From a virus, in the IMG/VR virus record IMGVR_UViG_3300008218_000043, positions 1-25,806 of that record: DNA of 25,806 nucleotides; one strand, 5' to 3'. The notes beneath the pieces are model-generated. The model saw only the letters and a program-made list of their open reading frames with translations, was not told where the DNA came from and searched no databases. The number at the start of each line of letters is the position of its first letter. Within the stretch, counting starts at the first letter, position 1. Both the position numbers and the translations under genes were made by a program. This document shows positions 13,293 through 19,740 of this stretch, in pieces.

Positions 13293-14042
13293 TTACCCAT
13301 TATCGCTCAATATGGTAGCAGGTTCTATAGCTTCGTCGATGTATCCGGAAACAATATCAGCAATTTCTTTGAATTGCTTTGAAGTAGCCGATCCGTCTAC
13401 CGGCAAATCGTTTTTCTTGAGCAAGATAATACAAGCCTCGGCTGTATCAGATTCGGCAATATCTCGGTTTATCCATTGCCCAACATTTGCCATGAAGGTT
13501 TGCTTGTTGCTCTTGCCAGAACCCTTTGGTTTTGGTGTGGTCCTTGTACCAGAATGCGCTATTGTGTCTGGTCTTTGGTCAACTTCCTCGTCACAGCGAG
13601 GTATGAGGAGCAAATCTCTCAGGAAGTATGCGAGGCAGGTGGTCAACGAGGCATTTAGAGCCTTGTCACTCATCCCACCCTTTACACATATGGGATATTC
13701 TGTTGGGCATTCAACCCAGCTTTGTCCGCAATACACCACGTACACAACTATCATCTTTTGACCATAGTTCGCGGTCAACACGTCGCCCTTTGTTACTTCT
13801 GTGTCTATGTGCGTTAGAATTTCACAAGATTTTCGAAAAACAACAATGTTATTCTCATGTAGTGCCGCCCTTGCAGACAAATACATAGATTCTGCTGTGG
13901 CGTACTTGTATTGGTACCCCTGTGTATCCTTTTCCACCTTTTCCACCATTATCTGTGCTTTAAGTAGCGCAGGCATAATTCCTGCCCACCCCAGATTGTC
14001 GGTTTTTGTGGTGGCTACCTTACTGTTTTTTGTTGTGGTCAT
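13293..14042 (-). CDS. erf: ERF-family single-strand annealing protein
   Basis: A 249-residue protein with AAGGA seven bases before the ATG. KDTQGYQYKYATAESM (about 38-53), followed by SARAALHENNIVVF, and later GMSDKALNASLTTCLAYFLRDLLLIP, correspond to the core of ERF proteins, which bind single-stranded DNA as rings and anneal complementary strands for recombination and genome circularisation or repair. The linker after about residue 165 is polar (TRTTPKPKGSGKSNKQ), and the C-terminal part is a separate helical domain. Adjacent PD-(D/E)XK nuclease and RusA genes complete the recombination set. Strong family call. Confidence 0.8.
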   Translation of the reverse strand: MTTTKNSKVATTKTDNLGWAGIMPALLKAQIMVEKVEKDTQGYQYKYATAESMYLSARAALHENNIVVFRKSCEILTHIDTEVTKGDVLTANYGQKMIVVYVVYCGQSWVECPTEYPICVKGGMSDKALNASLTTCLAYFLRDLLLIPRCDEEVDQRPDTIAHSGTRTTPKPKGSGKSNKQTFMANVGQWINRDIAESDTAEACIILLKKNDLPVDGSATSKQFKEIADIVSGYIDEAIEPATILSDNG

Positions 14043-14045
14043 ATC

Positions 14046-14132
14046 TTATTCCTTTTTGTTGTCTGGGAGGATTTCTCCTCGGTCTACACAACCCACAAGG
14101 GCTGCGAATAGTGCCTTAAAAAATCGTTTCAT
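14046..14132 (-). CDS. 28-residue lipobox-like peptide
   Basis: Starts with ATG overlapping the nuclease stop (ATGA) and is preceded by AAAGGAG with a seven-base gap; it ends three bases before the ERF start. The product MKRFFKALFAALVGCVDRGE... has a basic n-region, a short hydrophobic run and LVGC (Cys15), like a lipoprotein signal. The mature peptide would be only 14 residues. The ribosome site and tight packing argue that it is real; the function is unknown. Confidence 0.5.
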   Translation of the reverse strand: MKRFFKALFAALVGCVDRGEILPDNKKE

Positions 14133-15070
14133 ACTGAATCTCCTTTAGTTGTTACACCATGATACTCACTTGTCGTAGCCATGTCAAATCGCGGACACCA
14201 CGGCTCGCATTCACAATGGCTACATCCCTGCGGGATATATGGTGCTGTTCCGTTGATTATCATATCGGCTCGAACCAGTGCTGCATCTTTAATGTTGCCC
14301 AGTTGCTTGGGGTGAAAATTTGGTGTACGGATTACCCTGCACACAGGTCTATCGTCACCCTTCTTGTACTGAATCGCCCTTCCACTATCATCTTGTCCCA
14401 TTGTAGCCCTTGCGTATGGCTTTAGTGAGGGGAGGTCAACCCACGACACCAACGGAACCTTCGAACCGTCGGGAAGGCTATACCATCCATCGCCTGAGCA
14501 ATCCCACCCGCTCGCTCGCTCGTTGGTCTTGAGTTGAAATAGCCCACCATCGATCAAGGCTCCCCAGTAGCACGCGAGTTGCAGGTTCCTGCTCAGGTCA
14601 GATATAGCAAGTGCGTCCTTCCTCCACTTCCAGTCCCAACAGATTGCTCGCTCGTTTTCATCAATGTACAGCACATCAACATGGCTTGACAAATGAACAT
14701 CGTCGCGCAATTCCCAGTACACAGGAACTTCAGTGCCAAGTAGAGTCCATTTGCTCGTTAATGGGAGTATCCTTCTCCTGTAGCTTTCGAGCATTGTCAC
14801 AATTTCGCTCGCCATGCTCCCTATATTTCGCTCGACCGCATCGCTCGCCTCTCTTCCCTCGCTCGCAAGCATATCTACAGTGCTAGCCAGTGCGTGCTGG
14901 ACTAGATCGCTCGTTAATTCGCTCGTATCCTTGTGCAGATTTTCGAGGGCTGTGTGAGCCGCAAGACCTCGAACCAGCGCAGTACCAGCCACACCATCAA
15001 AAGCACCCCGCCGACGCAACACGGCGCGGGCGGGGCAAGGGTCAAAATCGCTCGTATGTAGTTCAAACAT
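14129..15070 (-). CDS. Cas4/RecB-like PD-(D/E)XK nuclease with Fe-S cysteines
   Basis: A 313-residue protein. An early Cys12 (DPCPARAV) and a C-terminal group Cys283, Cys286, Cys288 and Cys292 (CSHCECEPWC) resemble the iron-sulfur 'staple' of Cas4/AddB nucleases. GTALVRGLAAHTALE (29-43) supplies the GxxxH motif, VDVLYID gives the catalytic Asp132 and CWDWKW gives Asp146 and Lys148. Such enzymes resect DNA ends and feed single strands to an annealing protein such as the ERF encoded next. The gene is strikingly rich in GCTCG words on the plus strand (13 between about 14509 and 15057), used in more than one reading frame. Confidence 0.75.
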   Translation of the reverse strand: MFELHTSDFDPCPARAVLRRRGAFDGVAGTALVRGLAAHTALENLHKDTSELTSDLVQHALASTVDMLASEGREASDAVERNIGSMASEIVTMLESYRRRILPLTSKWTLLGTEVPVYWELRDDVHLSSHVDVLYIDENERAICWDWKWRKDALAISDLSRNLQLACYWGALIDGGLFQLKTNERASGWDCSGDGWYSLPDGSKVPLVSWVDLPSLKPYARATMGQDDSGRAIQYKKGDDRPVCRVIRTPNFHPKQLGNIKDAALVRADMIINGTAPYIPQGCSHCECEPWCPRFDMATTSEYHGVTTKGDSV

Positions 15071-15179
15071 TAGCAGAATCCTCTAATATCTTCTCTGCCT
15101 GCCATGCCTCTATACGTCCAGTGTTGAAGTGGACTAACACCCATACTTTGTTTTGGTTGTAATTGACTGTATCGGTCAT
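15063..15179 (-). CDS. 38-residue small protein
   Basis: GGAGG lies seven bases before the ATG, and both ends overlap neighbours (ATGA at the start, eight bases with the nuclease at the end). The product MTDTVNYNQNKVWVLVHFNT... reads like a small beta-rich domain followed by a helix (EAWQAEKILEDSAN). No family was recognised; evidence is the ribosome site and packing. Confidence 0.5.
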   Translation of the reverse strand: MTDTVNYNQNKVWVLVHFNTGRIEAWQAEKILEDSANV

Positions 15180-15502
15180 TGTTGATCCTCCTCTGGTTCA
15201 TACGCTGAATAAAATGCTATACGATGTAGTACGCTATCTTCAGATAGCATGACTATCTTAGGGAACATCCCGTCATCGTCCATTGCTTGCCCTAGACCGA
15301 TGGTATCCACTGTGTAGATATTATCTTCCATATTCTCGATAATATGGTCAGCTATCATGTACTTATGGGTTACATGGGCTAGCCACCCCAATTCGCCATC
15401 GGTAAGTTGATACCGTTCGCCATCCTCTAGTTGATAATGGTAATTCTCATACTCGCCATCTTGGGATTGTAGGGATTCTGTTGTATGTACTTGACTAATC
15501 AT
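15176..15502 (-). CDS. Acidic hypothetical protein
   Basis: A 108-residue, acidic protein with a tyrosine-rich N-terminal half (YENYHYQLEDGERYQL) and a FYSAYEPEEDQQ tail. The ATG overlaps the previous stop (ATGA); the ribosome site (AAGAAACGTAAGAA) is poor, so translation may depend on coupling. No family was recognised. Confidence 0.5.
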   Translation of the reverse strand: MISQVHTTESLQSQDGEYENYHYQLEDGERYQLTDGELGWLAHVTHKYMIADHIIENMEDNIYTVDTIGLGQAMDDDGMFPKIVMLSEDSVLHRIAFYSAYEPEEDQQ

Positions 15503-15717
15503 TTCTTACGTTTCTTGAAGAAGGTACCCTTTCGGATACTCTCCTTTCGACTAAGGGACTTCATTTCTTCTGCAGTCAAGTCAAGTCCCAAGAAATGACT
15601 TTCCTGCTTTTTCATCAACTCCCAAACCTCTTTACTAGATAGTTCGGGATACTTAGCGACATACATACGCAACATAGCCTGTATATTATGCTTAGCTATC
15701 TGAGGGGTGTATTCCAT
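15499..15717 (-). CDS. Small basic protein
   Basis: The ATG at 15717 is preferred over 15744 and 15741 because AAGGAGG lies three to four bases before it and no site precedes the longer version. The 72-residue product has a helical N-terminus, LSSKEVWELMKKQESHFLGLDL and a very basic tail (FFKKRKK), which suggests nucleic-acid contact. No family was recognised. Confidence 0.5.
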   Translation of the reverse strand: MEYTPQIAKHNIQAMLRMYVAKYPELSSKEVWELMKKQESHFLGLDLTAEEMKSLSRKESIRKGTFFKKRKK

Positions 15718-15752
15718 CGTCCTCCTTACTTGGGGTTTCATCAATGAGATGG

Positions 15753-15775
15753 CTAATTAGTGACTACTGACTACT
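15753..15775. repeat. 23-base repeat, copy 1
   Basis: CTAATTAGTGACTACTGACT plus ACT matches 16113-16135 with one mismatch. It covers the 3' end of the gene 15757-16086, giving the C-terminus VVSSH and its TAA stop. Confidence 0.75.
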
Positions 15776-16086
15776 CGACCGCGAATAAACAGGTATACCC
15801 AATAGATATAAAAGGGTATAAGAATATATTGTGTACCTATGGTGATACCGACTACATATTGTCGTAGTGCAGGATCAAACATAGCCCCCAAAAAATCTGA
15901 AATTGTATTAGCGTTACCACCACCAAGAATAGCCCCAAGAATAAGGCACGCTTTTGGACTAGCCGACCCACGAATTGAACGTGCTATCCACCTCTCTAGG
16001 CAAGTCAATCCAAACACTACCCCTACGACTACGAAACCATTATCCCACAGTCCAAAAATCTGACCAGAAGTAATATCATCAAACAT
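15757..16086 (-). CDS. Membrane protein with about three membrane segments
   Basis: The start at 16086 is chosen over 16095 because the same AAGG-ATGCAAACA-ATG arrangement precedes two other genes here, and the later ATG has proper spacing. The 109-residue product has hydrophobic segments at about 15-33 (GFVVVGVVFGLTCLERW), 45-60 and 78-100 (ITIGTQYILIPFYIYWVYLFI), and ends VVSSH. It has the size of a small holin or other phage inner-membrane protein but sits in the early-looking block; no family was recognised. Confidence 0.55.
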   Translation of the reverse strand: MFDDITSGQIFGLWDNGFVVVGVVFGLTCLERWIARSIRGSASPKACLILGAILGGGNANTISDFLGAMFDPALRQYVVGITIGTQYILIPFYIYWVYLFIRGRVVSSH

Positions 16087-16112
16087 TGTTTGCATCCTTT
16101 TGCTGTTGCTGA

Positions 16113-16135
16113 CTAATTAATGACTACTGACTACT
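16113..16135. repeat. 23-base repeat, copy 2
   Basis: The same sequence as 15753-15775 with one mismatch, located at the 3' end of the next gene (16117-16332), which therefore also ends VVSSH. Confidence 0.75.
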
Positions 16136-16332
16136 GTTATGACTGAATAAGGTCGCATACGCTCGGCATTATGTCCTACTGCTCTGACTACTGCACTGGT
16201 ATAGGATTGACGAGAATCAACCCAATCACCACAGAATCGAATAACGAATTGAGGTTTTGCCGATGGGTGGCCAGTGTATTCTTTGTTGATTGTGTAGCGA
16301 TGGTCGCGTTCTATTGGGTATTGTGTTTTCAT
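16117..16332 (-). CDS. Small hypothetical protein
   Basis: The ATG at 16332 is preceded by AAGGATGCAACA; the longer frame to 16389 has no ribosome site. The 71-residue product (MKTQYPIERDHRYTINKEY...) contains RFCGDWVDSRQSYTSAVVRA and ends VVSSH, as does its neighbour. No family was recognised. Confidence 0.5.
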   Translation of the reverse strand: MKTQYPIERDHRYTINKEYTGHPSAKPQFVIRFCGDWVDSRQSYTSAVVRAVGHNAERMRPYSVITVVSSH

Positions 16333-16378
16333 TGTTGCATCCTTATATTGCTGGTTATTGTGTAAAACTTGAAACAGT

Positions 16379-16419
16379 AAAACGACCACGCTACCCGCTA
16401 AGGTAGGCGGTCATGTGGT
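16379..16419 (-). terminator. Possible terminator after the first leftward gene
   Basis: ACCAC (16385-16389) pairs with GTGGT (16415-16419), enclosing CGCTACC and GGTAGGCG with one bulge. On the minus strand it is followed by CGTTTTACTG. It begins four bases past the stop of the gene 16423-16752. The U-run is only four bases, so it may act as an attenuator. Confidence 0.45.
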
Positions 16420-16422
16420 GGA

Positions 16423-16752
16423 TTATTGAACGGTACTAAAAACATCCTCTAAGGTAATATCCTGTACTACTTGCTCCCCAACAATATACACATACATATT
16501 GACTATCTTTTCGGGATCGCTAAAATCGGTATTCACTTCACCGAAATTGTCTTGCTCATATTCTCTGACAATCTCGATGACATCGAACACCTTATCGGAT
16601 AGCCACTCCTTAGCCCGATGCGTACCGATGATGTATTTCTCCTCATTGAATGCGATATGGTGTAAATCCTCTTTGTGTTCTTCTGCCCATTCTTGACCAT
16701 TCTCAAGTAGTAACTCTTTGTAATGTTCTGCTATTTCTGGATATTTGTACAT
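16423..16752 (-). CDS. Acidic hypothetical protein, first gene of the leftward block
   Basis: A 109-residue, acidic protein beginning MYKYPEIAEHYKELLLENGQ; an AAGAATGCAACA site precedes the ATG. It contains NEEKYIIGTHRAKEWLSDKVF and an acidic C-terminal half (SDPEKIVNMYVYIVGEQVV). It is the first gene after the predicted leftward promoter, a position often used for early host-takeover or anti-defence proteins; its strong acidity is compatible with a DNA-mimic type protein, but that is speculation. No family was recognised. Confidence 0.5.
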   Translation of the reverse strand: MYKYPEIAEHYKELLLENGQEWAEEHKEDLHHIAFNEEKYIIGTHRAKEWLSDKVFDVIEIVREYEQDNFGEVNTDFSDPEKIVNMYVYIVGEQVVQDITLEDVFSTVQ

Positions 16753-16799
16753 TGTTGCATTCTTATATTGTTGCCAAATACCATCATTTGACTAGAGGT

Positions 16800-16828
16800 A
16801 TTATCGTCCAAAGTTACCATAATGACAA
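16800..16828 (-). promoter_or_regulatory. Leftward sigma-70-type promoter
   Basis: On the minus strand, TTGTCA (16823-16828) and GATAAT (16800-16805) are each one base from consensus and are separated by exactly 17 bases. The gene at 16752 starts about 48 bases beyond. GTTACCAT lies in the spacer and GGTAA just upstream, forming a TTACC-N12-GGTAA inverted repeat (16814-16835) that spans the -35 box. Confidence 0.7.
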
Positions 16829-16939
16829 CAGGTAAAGTACTAAAATAGCAAATTTTTTTATACCCTAACAGTACCCTAACATCGGCAGCCATAAATGGTT
16901 ACGTGTCCATCCATGATCAGCAGTAGAACGTAGGACCAC

Positions 16940-17055
16940 CTCGAAGAGACAGGACAGCAACAAGAACGAAGGACCAGCGGCATTCACTCGCGGTTCGACA
17001 CTCATGAAGCAGCAGTACGGTAACTCGAAGAGAAAGGACAGCAACAGGCACGAAG
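16940..17055. repeat. Two 32-base direct repeats
   Basis: CTCGAAGAGACAGGACAGCA (16940 on) through 16971 matches 17024-17055 with three mismatches; copies are 84 bases apart start to start. Purpose unknown: protein-binding iterons or a duplication scar are both possible. Confidence 0.65.
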
Positions 17056-17221
17056 TATCAACAAGATATATCTCCATATGGGTAATGTTCACCCTTGCTA
17101 GGAATCTCCCTTATCGGTGTTTATAGTGGGGTACACCCCCCCCAAGTGCTACGCTCGAATCGCACAATATCACCTCCACATTTTCCAGCCCCATTTCACT
17201 CGTTACCATTATGACACTACC

Positions 17222-17245
17222 AGTTACCATTTTCATTTGGTAACT
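17222..17245. promoter_or_regulatory. AGTTACCA/TGGTAACT inverted repeat
   Basis: Perfect eight-base arms (17222-17229 and 17238-17245) around an eight-base centre. A further half-site, GTTACCATTATGACA (17202-17216), lies nearby and repeats 16813-16827 with one mismatch. Likely protein-binding sites related to the one overlapping the leftward promoter. Confidence 0.55.
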
Positions 17246-17310
17246 CGGTTCTTCTTCGTTTTGTTATTCGAAGTGTTTGTTACTATGGTGTATTGTTACT
17301 TGAGCATATT

Positions 17311-17326
17311 TTTACCAGATGGTAAA
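17311..17326 (+). repeat. TTTACCAGATGGTAAA palindromic motif, copy 3
   Basis: Identical to copy 2 and 240 bases ahead of the capsid start. An AT-rich stretch (AAAAAATGTTAAAATAGGG) follows within 12 bases and could include a weak promoter. Confidence 0.75.
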
Positions 17327-17425
17327 GATTGCCAGAAAAAATGTTAAAATAGGGATAATTTCTTGCAATAGTGTGTTGTATTTGTGTATTGTATTATTAG
17401 TTAGACAACGGCTGTTTTTAAGTCG

Positions 17426-17476
17426 CCTGATTTGATACTGGTAATCCAGTCGCCTAAGCGGGCGTAATGAGTCAGG
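17426..17476 (+). other. Three-way-junction RNA structure in the capsid leader
   Basis: Outer stem CCTGA (17426-17430) and TCAGG (17472-17476). Arm 1 is ACTGG-TAAT-CCAGT (17437-17450), followed without a gap by arm 2, CGCC-TAAGCG-GGCG (17451-17464). It lies about 90 bases before the capsid start, and a small GGAA/TTCC hairpin follows (17476-17502). It may stabilise the capsid mRNA or regulate its translation. Confidence 0.45.
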
Positions 17477-17565
17477 GAATGTCCGGATTTGGGTAGCGTT
17501 CCTGTATTTTGACTAGGACCATGTTGGTTCTGGTCTTATTGTGTTTTTATATACAGGAGACTATT

Positions 17566-18429
17566 ATGTCCTCACAAATTACTACAGCAGAAGTTGAGCA
17601 ATATCAATCAAATGTATTGGATATCGTTCAACAGCGTGGCAGTCGTTTACGTGGTGCAGTTATGGTTGACAGCGATGTGAACGGTAAACGCAAGTTTACA
17701 GATCAGGTCGGAACAACCGAAGCCATTAAGCGTACTAGCCGTCACGGTGATTCACCATTGGTGAACACACCACACCTCCGCAGAGCATTGACCCTCGTAG
17801 ACTACGAATGGGGCGATTTGATTGACGATGCGGACAAGATTCGACTATTGATTGACCCAGAAAGCGCGTATGCACGAAATGCTGCATGGGCAATGGGTCG
17901 TGCAATGGACGACGAAATTATCTCAGCAGCCCTTGGAACAGCATATACGGGCGTTGATGGTACAACACCCGTTGCGTTGCCGGCGGGTCAAAAGGTCGCA
18001 GCAAACAGCGCGGGTCTAACGATTGCAAAATTGCGTAGCACCAAGGAACTGATGGATGAAAGTGAAGTTTCAGAAGATGAAGAAAAGTTCATCGCGTGCA
18101 GCGCGAAGCAGATTACTGATTTGCTAGAATCGACCGAAGTGACTTCAAGCGATTTTAACAGTGTTAAAGCGTTGGTACAGGGCGAAGTTGATACCTTTAT
18201 GGGTTTCAAATTCATCCGTTCAGAGCGATTAAACACTGATGGAAACGGTGATCGTCAATGTATTGCATGGGCTAAATCAGGGCTGGAGTTGGGTGTTGGC
18301 GCAGACGTGGTAACAGAAATTGCCCCACGTCCCGACAAATCCTTCTCAATGTATGTGTATCTTTCAATGGCTGTTGGTGCTACACGTCTCGAAGAAGAAA
18401 AAATCGTCGAGATTGCAGCAGTAGAATAA
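17566..18429 (+). CDS. Major capsid protein
   Basis: A 287-residue protein; AGGAG lies six bases before the ATG at 17566, so the longer frame from 17509 is not used. The opening (QYQSNVLDIVQQRGSRLRG and DVNGKRKFTDQVG) and the block PLVNTPHLRRALTLVDYEWGDLID, with AMGRAMDDEII later, fit the phage capsid family often called Phage_capsid_2, which has the HK97 fold. Length is within the usual 280-350. It would form the icosahedral shell, guided by a scaffold (here encoded at 3610-4422 on the other strand). First gene of the rightward structural run. Confidence 0.82.
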   Translation: MSSQITTAEVEQYQSNVLDIVQQRGSRLRGAVMVDSDVNGKRKFTDQVGTTEAIKRTSRHGDSPLVNTPHLRRALTLVDYEWGDLIDDADKIRLLIDPESAYARNAAWAMGRAMDDEIISAALGTAYTGVDGTTPVALPAGQKVAANSAGLTIAKLRSTKELMDESEVSEDEEKFIACSAKQITDLLESTEVTSSDFNSVKALVQGEVDTFMGFKFIRSERLNTDGNGDRQCIAWAKSGLELGVGADVVTEIAPRPDKSFSMYVYLSMAVGATRLEEEKIVEIAAVE

Positions 18430-18435
18430 ATGACA

Positions 18436-18483
18436 TGGGGTTAATCACTTGAACCAGAAGCAACACGTCATCACCTGACCCCA
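18436..18483 (+). other. Stem after the capsid gene
   Basis: TGGGGT (18436-18441) can pair with ACCCCA (18478-18483) across a 36-base loop. No T-tract follows, so it is more likely an mRNA-stability or attenuator element between capsid and decoration genes than a full terminator. Confidence 0.35.
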
Positions 18484-18517
18484 CGATGGCGGCTTCGGCT
18501 TCTTAAGGAGACTAGAA

Positions 18518-19012
18518 ATGGCTACAACCAAATCTAATCTAATTACAAACTCGGATGCAGTACCCTCTGTATTCAACGATGTTGGTCTTTTGGGCGGTCG
18601 CGTCCGAATTGCCATGGACAACTTTGAGGTGGCATCAGCAGACTGGGATTCAGACGGTGATATTATCCGGATGTGCCGCTTGCCAGTCAATGCACGCATT
18701 TTAAGCATCAAACTGTGGTCTGATGACCAAGGCGGAACAGGTACCCTAGACTGTGGTATCTACCCAACCGATTCAGATACAGCGAAGGATGACAATTTCT
18801 ACGCAGAAAATTATGATTCTTCAGGACAAGCCACAGACGGTGCTGAACTTCGTTTTCAAGCAGCAGATGTCGATACACTGGGCGACAAACTTTGGGAAAA
18901 TGCTGGTGATACCAGCAATCCGGGCGGTAGTTACGACATTTGTTTAACTGCCGAAGCTGGATTCTCGGGCGCGTTTACCTGTGCATTCCAAGTCACTTAC
19001 ACTATTGACTAA
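18518..19012 (+). CDS. Probable head decoration/structural protein
   Basis: A 164-residue protein; AAGGAG lies seven bases before the ATG. It is beta-rich and acidic; the segment DSDGDIIRMCRLPVNARILSIKLWSDD and the later GDKLWENAGDTSNPGGSYDICLT are typical of proteins encoded directly after the coat gene in many podoviruses, which are seen as capsid-associated proteins. It has no membrane segment or catalytic motif. Role as a capsid decoration is inferred from position and pattern. Confidence 0.6.
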   Translation: MATTKSNLITNSDAVPSVFNDVGLLGGRVRIAMDNFEVASADWDSDGDIIRMCRLPVNARILSIKLWSDDQGGTGTLDCGIYPTDSDTAKDDNFYAENYDSSGQATDGAELRFQAADVDTLGDKLWENAGDTSNPGGSYDICLTAEAGFSGAFTCAFQVTYTID

Positions 19013-19026
19013 ACACTTTCTGTAAG

Positions 19027-19077
19027 GTGGGATTGGGGGGGCAGGGAGTTTCATTCGCCCTCCCCCCCGCTACCCAC
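19027..19077 (+). other. Very strong hairpin ahead of the tail-tube A gene
   Basis: Seven G (19035-19041) pair with seven C (19062-19068); AGGG (19043-19046) pairs with CCCT (19058-19061), with a bulged C. GTGGG and CCCAC near both edges extend the stem. It lies just 15 bases past the decoration stop. No T-tract follows, so it may slow RNA decay or limit read-through of the abundant capsid message. Confidence 0.6.
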
Positions 19078-19089
19078 AAAGGACAATTT

Positions 19090-19740
19090 ATGACCGCATC
19101 AGCCACAACAGAAATAGATTTGGCAAATATGGCTTTAACGATGTTAGGGCAACAGCCAATCAACGACCTTACCGATAACAACAACCGTGCCAATCTAATG
19201 AATACCCGTCTCGCCGATGTGCGAGATTCTGTTTTAAGGGCGCATAACTGGAACAGTGCAATAAAACGCGCCGCCCTAGCAACACTTTCTGATACTCCAA
19301 CATGGGGGTTTGATAACGCGTTTGCCCTGCCATCAGACTTTGTGAGGCTCGCCGGTCTTGAGGACGAATTAACAAAATACAGGATTGAAGCCGGTAATTC
19401 GGGCGGCGCAAATACCCTGCTCCTGCTTTCAGATGCAACCACCGTAAATATCTTGTATGTGTATCAAATAACCGATGTAAGCAAGATGGACCATTCTTTG
19501 AAACAGGCGATTGCGACAAGGCTTGCATCCGAACTCGCCCTTGCTATAACGGGTGATCCTGCAAAAGAAAATTTCTTAATGCAGAAGTATGAATTGTTGC
19601 TAGGAAAGGCGCAGTTTGAAGATTCGCAGGGACATCATTCACTCGAACATATACATGCAGGCGAGTGGCTTGGTGAAAGACGGGGTAGTGGTGTGTATAG
19701 AGACTTCCCGAAACTTGATTCAAGCGGCGATCCTGTTTAA
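19090..19740 (+). CDS. Tail tubular protein A (T7 gp11-like adaptor)
   Basis: A 216-residue protein. The ATG at 19090 follows AAAGGA by six bases and is preferred to the longer frame from 19027, which lies in the hairpin. TEIDLANMALTMLGQQPI, RDSVLRAHNWNSAIKRA and ALPSDFVRL are the usual ordered pattern of gp11-type adaptors, which bind the portal and begin the tail tube. It ends GDPV with the stop overlapping the next ATG (TAATG), as in related phages. Strong call. Confidence 0.85.
   Translation: MTASATTEIDLANMALTMLGQQPINDLTDNNNRANLMNTRLADVRDSVLRAHNWNSAIKRAALATLSDTPTWGFDNAFALPSDFVRLAGLEDELTKYRIEAGNSGGANTLLLLSDATTVNILYVYQITDVSKMDHSLKQAIATRLASELALAITGDPAKENFLMQKYELLLGKAQFEDSQGHHSLEHIHAGEWLGERRGSGVYRDFPKLDSSGDPV

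Larger units (their letters stand above)
16753..17565. other. Divergent control region
   Basis: About 0.8 kb between the leftward block and the capsid gene. It holds the leftward promoter, TTACC/GGTAA half-sites, two 32-base direct repeats, a third 15-base palindrome and, closest to the capsid, a three-arm RNA structure. Open frames inside (for example 17117-17347 and 16865-17092) have no ribosome site and no protein-like composition, so no gene is called. Confidence 0.7.

Noticed and set aside
16865-17092. 75-codon minus-strand frame with hydrophobic stretches
   Set aside because: GTG start with no clear ribosome site; its repeated leucine blocks come from the two 32-base DNA repeats rather than from protein design.
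17117-17347. 76-codon plus-strand frame with hydrophobic stretches
   Set aside because: No ribosome site, and its end reads through the palindromic motif (LPDGKD), which also appears in another spurious frame at 12797-13012.
16753-17565. tRNA or tmRNA genes in the large gaps
   Set aside because: Looked for cloverleaf-like arms and the T-loop sequence; no set of stems with CCA-compatible acceptor was found.
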